Part shown: one piece after another, positions 56,667 through 64,000 of the stretch
Numbering within the stretch: position 1 is the stretch's first letter
Layout of the letters: each line of letters begins with the position of its first letter
DNA from: Paenibacillus sp. D2_2
GTDB taxonomy: Bacteria; Bacillota; Bacilli; Paenibacillales; Paenibacillaceae
Assembly (NCBI RefSeq): GCF_031199965.1
Contig: NZ_CP133605.1
Coordinates: 2,388,501 to 2,452,500 of the forward strand
Direction: 5' to 3'
Length of the DNA stretch: 64,000 bases
Translations under genes and position numbers: made by a program
The notes under the pieces: model-generated
What the model saw: the letters and a program-made list of their open reading frames with translations, nothing else
Database searches by the model: none
What the model was told of the DNA's origin: nothing

Positions 56667-58022
56667 ATGAGGATGAAAAAATGGTCAGTAATGTTGTTAA
56701 GCTTGTCTCTTGCTCTAGCGGTTACAGCCTGCGGCGGTGGCAATGGAAAGAACACAGATTCAAAGGCAAATGGCACGAGCAATTCTGGGGATAAGCCTAC
56801 TACAGAACAGGTTACGCTGAAGCTTAGCACATGGCAGACAGATGCAAAAGCACAATGGAGCAAGATCATCCCAGAATTTGAGAAAGAGCACCCTAACATT
56901 AAGGTAGAACTGGATCTTCTGAATGAAAAAGGTGATTCGGTAGCTTCGATGCAAAAGCTGGATCTGATGGCAGCATCGAATGATCAGTTGGATATCGTTG
57001 AATTGCCTTATACGAATTATACTCAACGTGCGGATATCGGATTGTTCGAACCGTTAGATGATTATATTGCAAAAGACGGTTACAAATACGAGGATGAATA
57101 TTTGGTAGATACGCATGTGAACGGCAAAATTTATGCTCTTCCATCGTCCATGCAGCGCTGGTTCGTGATTTTGAACAAATCGATGTTGGATGAAGCAGGG
57201 CTACCTGTTCCAACAGATTGGACTTGGAATGATTTTGAGCAATATGCGAAGACCCTGACCAAAGGAGAGGGTGCTGAGAAACGCTATGGCGCGTATCTTC
57301 ACAATTGGCCGGACTACTTCCAATTACAGTTGATGAGTAAGCCGTCAGACAATACGTTCCTGAAGAGCGATGGAACATCTAATGCCAAGGATCCACTCTT
57401 GAAATCAAACCTTGAGATGATGAAGAAAATGATGTACGAAGATAAGAGTGCAAATCCGTATGAGGATATTATTTCGCAAAAGTTAGCTTATCGTAACCAA
57501 TATTTCAACGGGCTCGCGGCTATGCTTCCGATTGGTGACTGGATGGTAGCGGAGTCAGGCGGAACGGATGCAATCCCGGCTACTTTTGAAACTGTATTTG
57601 CCCCACTTCCTAAATTAGAAGGAGAGAGCAAGCACTACTCACCAGTTCAACCTACCTATATGGCGGTAGCTTCGAAATCCAAAAATAAAGAAGCTGCTTA
57701 TGAATTTGTAAGATGGTATACTTCCCAAGGATTAGAGATTGGCGGAAGAGTATTTTCCGGTTGGGCTAAATCGGATACGGATAAGCTGGTAGATACGATC
57801 GTGAACTCTTCCAAGGATCCGTCGAAGATTAATGTAGAATCGTTGAAATACACCATGAAAAATTCAACTCCTGGATCTTCATCTGTGCCAGCTAAATACG
57901 CGGATGAAGCGAAGAACGTTGTTATCCCAGAAGCTGAGCTATATCTGATGAATAAACAGGATATCGATAAGACGATTGATAGCATTGATCAGAAGATTAC
58001 TGAAGTCGTGAACAACAACTAA
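56667..58022 (+). CDS. Sugar ABC transporter, substrate-binding lipoprotein
   Basis: 451 aa SBP_bac_1 family lipoprotein. Signal peptide with lipobox VTAC (Cys about 21), Gly/Asn/Ser tether, then VTLKLSTWQTDAKAQWSKII, FEKEHPNIKVEL, a hinge with MAASNDQLDIVELPY, and TDWTWNDFEQYAKTL. RBS AGAGGAGGG. Placement after, not before, the permeases is less common. The GH105 and sulfatase genes nearby suggest an unsaturated uronic-acid-containing oligosaccharide as ligand. Confidence 0.9.
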   Translation: MRMKKWSVMLLSLSLALAVTACGGGNGKNTDSKANGTSNSGDKPTTEQVTLKLSTWQTDAKAQWSKIIPEFEKEHPNIKVELDLLNEKGDSVASMQKLDLMAASNDQLDIVELPYTNYTQRADIGLFEPLDDYIAKDGYKYEDEYLVDTHVNGKIYALPSSMQRWFVILNKSMLDEAGLPVPTDWTWNDFEQYAKTLTKGEGAEKRYGAYLHNWPDYFQLQLMSKPSDNTFLKSDGTSNAKDPLLKSNLEMMKKMMYEDKSANPYEDIISQKLAYRNQYFNGLAAMLPIGDWMVAESGGTDAIPATFETVFAPLPKLEGESKHYSPVQPTYMAVASKSKNKEAAYEFVRWYTSQGLEIGGRVFSGWAKSDTDKLVDTIVNSSKDPSKINVESLKYTMKNSTPGSSSVPAKYADEAKNVVIPEAELYLMNKQDIDKTIDSIDQKITEVVNNN

Positions 58023-58028
58023 ATTGCG

Positions 58029-58054
58029 TGGGGACTTTTTAAACTACCTCTAAA
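58029..58054 (+). repeat. Repeat family 1, right-end remnant S3
   Basis: GGGGACTTTTTAAACTACCT followed by CTAAA resembles the family 1 right end. Only this end is left. Confidence 0.45.
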
Positions 58055-58191
58055 AAAAGTAAAATTATTGCACCGGATAGGTGTAGTAATGAGTCTGGTT
58101 CTCCTAGTAGAAGGATTATACAATGATGGTATAAGGGAAAACGTTATGTTTTCCCTTATATCAATTCATAGCAGATGTGAGGCCAGTAATC

Positions 58192-59983
58192 ATGAATAGG
58201 TTTAATTTCTCTTTACGCAAAAAATTGATTTGGTCAGCATTACTTTGTTTTCTACTGCCGCTCGGCGGAATTTATCTGATGACCAATTACTTGACGAAAG
58301 ATCTTCTTCTGGAGCGTGCTGTTACCAGCTCTGAAGATGGTTTAAGGGCAATTCAGTCTGAAGTAAACAGTGTTATGGACCAGACGTTAGAGATATCTAA
58401 TGTGGCACTCATGAATTCGGAGATCAGGCAACAGATTCAGTGGGGCCAGAAGAAAAAGGGCTCGCTGGAAGAGAACGACGACTATCACTTAAATTACAGT
58501 AGGCTGATCCGCATGTTGGATGAGCTGTTACGTCAGTATGATGATTTTTATGTCACCATCTTGGGAAAGAACGATTTTACATATACCAATTATTCATATA
58601 GTGATTTTAATCCTTATAAGCTGTACAGCCAGTCATGGTTTGAGCAATTAAATCATACACCGGCATTCTCCACTTATTGGGTTGGTTTGCAGCCTAATTA
58701 TTATGATGGGGCGGGAAGAAGGGATCCTATGTGATCACAATAGGCCGTCCGATTCGAACTTCATCCAATAGTATTATTGGGTATGTTGTGATTAGTGTAA
58801 ATGAGCGGAAAATCAACAGCTTGCTCACTAAAAACTTGAGTTCGAATCAACAGGTCATGTTGCTGAATGAAGAAGGAACAGTGGTTTCCCATTCAGATCC
58901 CTCATTCATCGGTAGCAAGATGGACTGGTGGAGACAAGACGAGCATGATCGAACGGTCGAAATGAACAGCAAAAAATATGTGTACGCAGAGCAGGAGATT
59001 CATGCGAATGATTGGAAGCTGGTTAGCTTGGTTCCATTGTCTTCGGCCATTTCCAAGAATAGACAAATCCTCTTGATTAGTTTCGGACTGCAGGCTCTGT
59101 TTTTCACCATTTTCTGTATTCTATTGACTGTATTAATTGCTACATTTACGAAGCCAATTCGAGATTTAAGCCGCTTTATTACGCATATTGGGCGGGGAGA
59201 CTGGATATGCGTTCCGGAATCCGCGGTAACAACGAGGTTACTATGCTGGCACGAACGATTGATAACATGCTAGACCGGATTGAGTCAATGGTGGAGCAAA
59301 TTACGATCGAGCAGGCGGGGAAGCGCAAGGCGGAGCTTGAGATGCTTCAGGCCCAGATTAACCCGCATTTTATGTTCAATCTGCTGAATTCCATCCGCTT
59401 CAATATTCTGATCCGGGGAGACCGGGAGAATGCGGAATTGATCGAATCACTGTCGTCCTTACTGCGCATGACGATTAACCGTGATAATGAGTTCATCACG
59501 TTACAGGAGGAGATCGATACGATCGGGCACTATACCCGGTTAATGAACTTCCGTCATGCGAATCAGGTTCGTCTGGATGTGAGCCTGATTCCTGGCTGTG
59601 AGAAGGCGCTAGTGCCAAGATTTATAATTCAGCCTTTTATAGAAAATGCAATTATACATGGCTTTGAGCAATTTGATGGTGATATCTTCATTGAAGCGGA
59701 AAGAGTAGAGCAGCAAGGGGCCAGTGATCTCAGAATAACGGTGCGCGACAACGGAGCTGGCATGAACAAGTCAAGATTGGATGAACTGCTCGCTAAGATG
59801 AATCAGGATAATGGTAATGCGAAGGAAGGGCCAAGACAGGGATTCTCAGGGATCGGTGTTGTGAATGTGTTCCAGAGATTGCGCCTGATTTATGGCGAGA
59901 AGTTAGTTACTGAGTTGCATAGTGAAGAGGATGTCGGGACCGTTATAGTAATCCAATTTCCGTATGAGACTAAGGCGAGGTGA
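58192..59983 (+). CDS. Sensor histidine kinase, YesM-like (two frame slips)
   Basis: About 598 aa. ATG 58192 (MNRFNFSLRKKLIWSALLCF); a GTG at 58177 is in frame. Helix 1, large external sensor domain (about 35-300), helix 2 (about 300-320), HAMP, then LQAQINPHFMFNLLNSIRFN with the phospho-His, and an ATPase domain (DNGAGM, FSGIGVVNVFQRL). Slip 1 near CC 58726-58727 gives RRDPYVITIGRPIRTSS; slip 2 near 59200 gives IGRGDLDMRSGIRGNNEVTM. Both are missing single bases. Pairs with the YesN-like regulator downstream; the ligand is probably a sugar. Confidence 0.88.
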
Positions 59984-59988
59984 TCTTC

Positions 59989-61593
59989 ATGTTGACGGCG
60001 ATTCTGGTGGATGATGACTATCCGGTGTTGCGTTATCTCTCTGAGAACGTGGCATGGGCAGAGCTAGATATTGAACTGGTGGGCTGTTATTCGAATGGTC
60101 TGGAAGCCTGGGAAGGATCACAACGGCGATATCCTGATATCGTCATTACCGATATAGGGATGCCCAAGATGAATGGTCTCGAAATGCTGGAGAAATTCAG
60201 TACGGTAAATCCGCAACTTCGGTCAGTCATTCTATCCTGTCATAATGAATTTACTTATGCACAGCAAGCGATGAAGCTGAAAGCGAGCGATTATATTCTG
60301 AAAGAGAGCTTGAATGTAGACCAGCTGCAGCAGCTACTGGGCCATATATCAGCCGATCTGAGCAAGGAGAGGAATCGGACTGCAGAAGCTCTGAAGTATA
60401 TGCAAATCGAGGCGAAGAATCGATCTGCCCTTAAGGAGAATTTTCTGAAGGATACGTTGTATCAGCTATCTTGGACGAAGGATGCATGGATCAAGCAGGC
60501 TAATCTGAACGGGTTAATGCTTAATGCCAAGCATTACGTCCCTCTAGTAGTATGTGTGGATCGCATGTCCGATATGATCCGTAGCCGCCAAATGAACGAT
60601 CATACGATGATCTTTGCGGTGGAGAATGTCCTGCAGGAAGTGCTCGATGCTATGCATCGAAGCGTTATTTTCCGCTATAACCAACATGAACTTGTCATTC
60701 TTGTCTGCTGTGAAGAGCCTGTCAAGGAGCAGCAGCTGTTATTCTACTCCATACCGAAGGCGATTCAAGCTATTAAAAAATATGTAAAAGTATCGGTTAC
60801 TTGTCTATTGGGTCGTCAAGGAGACACGCCAGATGAGCTGCGCCGTATCTTGCTGCCGATGCTGAACGATAGTAGTCAGCGCTTCTATTTAAGGGAGAAT
60901 GAGTTGCATCGGTTCGAGAAGGCTGTATTTTCTGAAGAGGATATGTATGGAGAGTACGCGGCATTTTTCTCGAAAATTAATGATAGTCTAGCCCTAAATC
61001 TGCAGGAGCAATTGCGGAACACTATCGATGAGTGGACAGGGTGGGTTGAGAATCATCGCTTCCATCCGGCGAATGTCAAGGAATGGGTGCTGCAGTTGCT
61101 GATGGAACTCCAGATGAAGACGATGGTTACGCTTCGAACTCAACCGGATCTATCTGAAGATAAACTATACGATGTAGTCAATAGTATTCACTCGATGGAG
61201 CACCTAAAGAGTTGGATTATGGAATATTTATTGAAGCTGTCCAGGAAATTAAGCATCCTGTCGATCCGTTCCAAACGGACGGAGGTTATTCGGGCACAGC
61301 AGTACGTCATACAGCATGTTACTGAGAAATTAACGCTTGAGGATATGGCTGCTTATCTAAACCTGAATTCCAGTTATTTCAGCCGTTTATTCAAGCGCGA
61401 GACCAATCAGAACTTCATTGAATACGTCAATATGGTGAAGCTACAGAAGGCCAAGCAATTGTTGGAGCAATCCAGTAAGACGATCGAGGAGATCTCGGAT
61501 TATCTGGGTTACGCTAATAAGAGTTACTTCATTAAATTATTCAAACGAGAGATCGGCATGACGCCGAGCGAATACACATCCTGGAATGGATGA
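59989..61593 (+). CDS. AraC-type response regulator, YesN-like
   Basis: 534 aa from ATG 59989 (MLTAILVDDDYPVLRYLSEN) behind AGGTGATC; an in-frame GTG at 59980 overlaps the kinase end. Receiver domain (about 1-120) with phospho-Asp in DIVITDIGMPKMNG and Lys in DYILKESL. A ~300-residue linker domain follows, then two AraC helix-turn-helix units (about 430-534; LTLEDMAAYLNLNSSYFSRL, TIEEISDYLGYANKSYFIKL). Expected activator of the neighbouring transporter and hydrolase genes. Confidence 0.92.
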   Translation: MLTAILVDDDYPVLRYLSENVAWAELDIELVGCYSNGLEAWEGSQRRYPDIVITDIGMPKMNGLEMLEKFSTVNPQLRSVILSCHNEFTYAQQAMKLKASDYILKESLNVDQLQQLLGHISADLSKERNRTAEALKYMQIEAKNRSALKENFLKDTLYQLSWTKDAWIKQANLNGLMLNAKHYVPLVVCVDRMSDMIRSRQMNDHTMIFAVENVLQEVLDAMHRSVIFRYNQHELVILVCCEEPVKEQQLLFYSIPKAIQAIKKYVKVSVTCLLGRQGDTPDELRRILLPMLNDSSQRFYLRENELHRFEKAVFSEEDMYGEYAAFFSKINDSLALNLQEQLRNTIDEWTGWVENHRFHPANVKEWVLQLLMELQMKTMVTLRTQPDLSEDKLYDVVNSIHSMEHLKSWIMEYLLKLSRKLSILSIRSKRTEVIRAQQYVIQHVTEKLTLEDMAAYLNLNSSYFSRLFKRETNQNFIEYVNMVKLQKAKQLLEQSSKTIEEISDYLGYANKSYFIKLFKREIGMTPSEYTSWNG

Positions 61594-61620
61594 GAATGAA
61601 TCTTGGGGAGATGAGGAACG

Positions 61621-62750
61621 ATGTGGAACACAGCGATTAAGGACGCCCTGGTTAAGCTAAGACAAAATATTGTTAAGCATCCTGGCATGCTGCCTCATAT
61701 CATTGAGGGACAGTGCTACGAATGGGGAGAGAATAACGATTGGATCGAGGGCTTCTATACCGGTATGATGTGGCTTGCTTATGAATATGGCCAAGATACA
61801 TTCTATAAAGAGTCGGCCGAGGCTTATCTGGCCAACTTCCGGGAACGTCTGGAGAAGCATGTCGCTCTGGATCATCATGATATCGGCTTCCTATATTCTC
61901 TGTCGGCGGTAGCGGAGTGGAGAGTTACTGGAAATGAAGAGGCACGTCAAGTTGCGCTTAAGGCGGCGGACACATTATTACATCGTTGGCGCCCACAAAT
62001 CGGTATCATCCAAGCCTGGGGACTTGAGGATGATCCGGAGAATGGAGGGCGGATGATCATCGACTGTCTACTGAATCTCCCGCTTCTGTTCTGGGCGTAC
62101 GAGCAGACTCATGATCAGAGATATTATGATGTTGCCATGCAACATGCGTTGATTAGTGAGAAATTCCTCGTTCGTGGGGATGGCTCGTCCTACCATACTT
62201 TTTATTTCGATAGAGCTAACGGTAATGCGATTCGCGGTGGCACACATCAAGGCTATCAGGACGGTTCAACATGGACACGCGGCCAGGCCTGGGGAATTTA
62301 CGGCTTCGCTCTGGCTTATCGTTATACGAAGCATGAGGCTTTCTTGGATACTTCGAAGCGTCTTGCGAAATACTTTATCGAGCATATGCCAGAGGATGAC
62401 GTTGTGTATTGGGATTTTGATGTACCAGTTGAAGAGGGAACGCCGCGTGACAGCTCAGCTTCGGCGATCACAGCATGCGGACTGTTAGAGTTGTTGGAAT
62501 TGACTGCCGATGAAGGTGATAACTCCAGCCGTCAATTGTTCGAGGAAGCTCTGGATCGCACAATGAGATCGCTGGTAGAGAGATATGCGACTATGAATCT
62601 TCCGGATGCGGAAGGATTATTGAAGCATGGCTCCTATCATGTTCGAGGGGACCGTGCACCGGATGACTACATGATCTGGGGGACTACTTCTATTTGGAAG
62701 CCTTGGTGCGGATAGAGAAGGGGATTAAGGGTTACTGGTATGTAAAATAA
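61621..62750 (+). CDS. GH105 unsaturated rhamnogalacturonyl / glucuronyl hydrolase (frame slip)
   Basis: About 376 aa, YteR/YesR-like, cleaving the unsaturated uronic acid left by polysaccharide lyases. No signal peptide, so it acts on imported oligosaccharides. (alpha/alpha)6-barrel motifs: NDWIEGFYTGMMWLAYE, DHHDIGFLYSLSAVAEW, MIIDCLLNLPLLFWA (catalytic Asp region), RGGTHQGYQDGSTWTRGQAW, DSSASAITACGLLEL. The frame slips at the five-G run 62678-62682; one more G gives MIWGDYFYLEALVRIEKGIK and ends GYWYVK at 62750. Co-directional with the sensor pair 27 bases upstream. Confidence 0.9.
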
Positions 62751-62756
62751 ATCTGG

Positions 62757-62797
62757 GTCCGGTTCGGGAATGTCATCCCGAGACCGGACTTTTTTAA
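62757..62797. terminator. Bidirectional terminator
   Basis: GTCCGGTTCGGGA-ATGTCAT-CCCGAGACCGGAC then TTTTTT, between convergent genes. Confidence 0.88.
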
Positions 62798-62819
62798 TTA
62801 TATAGAGAATTCGTGAGTA

Positions 62820-64000
62820 TCAAGTTATCCCAGACTGGGACGGATAGAGGCGTTTCAGTTTGCGTTGTTCATCCAGAAGCTGCATCATGGTTTGCTGGAT
62901 GCTCCTGCCGTAAGTCGTTGCAAAAGCAGGATGCGCCAGATTCTTCGCTTCTAACGGATCTAGGGTGAGATTGTATAGTTCATATTCATCCTGCTCCGGA
63001 ACGGTTTTGACATGTAGGCTGCATTTCGAGGGAGAATCTTCGGTCAAATTATCGGTTATCTGTGAAGTCAAGATCACATCCCTTACCCCTGGCTCGCTCC
63101 AGAACTGGACATTATCAAAATAGCGGGACAATTTCCAAAGCTCTTTCACACCATTATTCTCTAATGCCATTATCACGGTTTCGATATGATTCGGCTGTAC
63201 AACAGCGGGATAAGGCATGCCTAACGGATTGATCTGTCGCAGGCCTCGTGTCACGTCATCATCGGTCATGAAGTAGAGTGGCTCATCAGCGATGATGTTG
63301 GCGTTCTGATTCAACATGGGCGGTGCCAGATTGCGTCCTACCAGCGGTTTTGCTTCACTGAATCTGTCCTGCAGGCGACGTTGTATCTCAGGAACATCAG
63401 CGCCGATGAGGCCTAGCATGGTAGGTAGAAGATCAACGTGACTAGTGAGGGTGTGGGTATCTTGACCATGTGGGAACAGATGTCTGTTATGAATCAGCAG
63501 AGGGACGTGTAGAAATTCTTCATAGGCACAGTACCATTTTTGATAGAGATGTCCATGGGAGCCTAGCAAATCCCCGTGATCAGAGGTGAAAATAACGATC
63601 GTATTGTCATAGAAGGAGGAACGGATCAGAGCTTCAAGTACTTTTTGCATTTGTTGATCAGCGTTCTTCTGCAGTTGGTAATACAGTCTTCGATAGAATG
63701 ATTGGTTGGTGATGGGTTGCAGGGCTCTAGGGTAAATATCACGATAGCTTGCTTGGCAGCGTGGCTTGGTATTCAACGGCTCATGATTGGTTGGTGAGGG
63801 CGTGACTTCCGGTATGGTCCCCTCTACCGCAAAGTGGAACATAGGTAAATGTGCAGTAATAGCGCCGTATAATACGATATCATGCGGGTTCACGAACGAG
63901 GTTACAATCAACCAAGGTGGAGGATTCTCGTCATTAATCTTCTGTTGATCCAAGGACTCGATTAACTGAACTGTTTCCGCTGCGTAGACAACATCACGGC
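62820..64000 (-). CDS. Sulfatase family protein, C-terminal part (runs off right edge)
   Basis: Alkaline-phosphatase-fold sulfatase hydrolysing sulfate esters. At least 393 aa are visible and the frame stays open to base 64000, so the N-terminus with the CxPxR formylglycine site is outside. Seen: PWLIVTSFVNPHD, the metal-site block VIFTSDHGDLLGSHGHLYQK and VPLLIH. The end (LYNLTLDPLEAKNLAH) is the standard sulfatase C-terminal sequence. No frame damage. Convergent with the GH105 gene, which suggests a sulfated uronic polysaccharide such as ulvan or glycosaminoglycan fragments. Confidence 0.87.
   Translation of the reverse strand, partial: RDVVYAAETVQLIESLDQQKINDENPPPWLIVTSFVNPHDIVLYGAITAHLPMFHFAVEGTIPEVTPSPTNHEPLNTKPRCQASYRDIYPRALQPITNQSFYRRLYYQLQKNADQQMQKVLEALIRSSFYDNTIVIFTSDHGDLLGSHGHLYQKWYCAYEEFLHVPLLIHNRHLFPHGQDTHTLTSHVDLLPTMLGLIGADVPEIQRRLQDRFSEAKPLVGRNLAPPMLNQNANIIADEPLYFMTDDDVTRGLRQINPLGMPYPAVVQPNHIETVIMALENNGVKELWKLSRYFDNVQFWSEPGVRDVILTSQITDNLTEDSPSKCSLHVKTVPEQDEYELYNLTLDPLEAKNLAHPAFATTYGRSIQQTMMQLLDEQRKLKRLYPSQSGIT

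Noticed and set aside
1..64000. CRISPR arrays, prophage, transposase genes, tRNA or rRNA genes
   Set aside because: Looked for direct-repeat arrays, phage gene runs, DDE/serine transposase motifs and tRNA cloverleaves; none seen. The only recombinase is XerS-like.

Overview
The window looks like a piece of a Paenibacillus-type chromosome (Bacillales, spore former). Evidence: spore germination genes (a gerA-type operon, gerQ and a damaged cwlJ), T-box leaders, a cyclic di-AMP riboswitch, a BceRSAB-type antibiotic-response module, YesM/YesN-type two-component genes and strong Gram-positive ribosome binding sites. I found no rRNA, tRNA, CRISPR array, prophage or transposase gene.

Layout: 1-2524, the end of glycogen synthase convergent with a neopullulanase-type alpha-amylase. 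2867-5344, a polar amino-acid ABC transporter. 5523-8059, a DinB-like protein, a c-di-AMP riboswitch controlling a LysM-3D cell-wall protein, and a polysaccharide deacetylase. 8286-12112, pyrK-pyrD followed by molybdenum-cofactor genes. 12122-13882, XerS-type recombinase and a spermidine-synthase-like gene. 14093-16146, MarR regulator and divergent MFS exporter. 17438-21502, spore germinant receptor A-B-C. 21547-23873, two tandem T-box leaders and leuA. 23918-30961, methyltransferase, lactate dehydrogenase, a second deacetylase, a YCF48/BNR-like lipoprotein, a small Cys-rich protein behind an Fnr-like box, a DUF2500-like protein and an FAD oxidoreductase. 31200-34995, cwlJ remnant, gerQ, a CorC/HlyC-type membrane protein and an ArsR-like regulator. 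35238-40887, a five-gene oligopeptide transporter. 41435-47168, aminopeptidase, K+ channel subunit, AI-2E-type permease and unknown genes. 47276-54126, an Rrf2 repressor, a Bce-type module, then a glyoxalase-like gene and an NAD(P)H-binding gene that appear to share the Rrf2 operator. 54555-64000, a carbohydrate locus: two permeases, binding protein, YesM/YesN-type sensor pair, GH105 hydrolase and a sulfatase running off the right edge.

Two features dominate. First, about 26 reading-frame breaks occur in otherwise well-preserved genes, nearly all a single missing base in a short G or C run. This pattern points to sequencing or assembly error, so I annotate these genes as whole CDSs and state where the frame slips. 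Second, an intergenic repeat family with inverted ends occurs at about ten places as full, extended, half and hairpin-only forms, usually just upstream of a ribosome binding site. A second, unrelated repeat pair flanks the sugar permeases. These repeats and the shared TGTAAC-N7-RTTACA operator are the least explained signals here.
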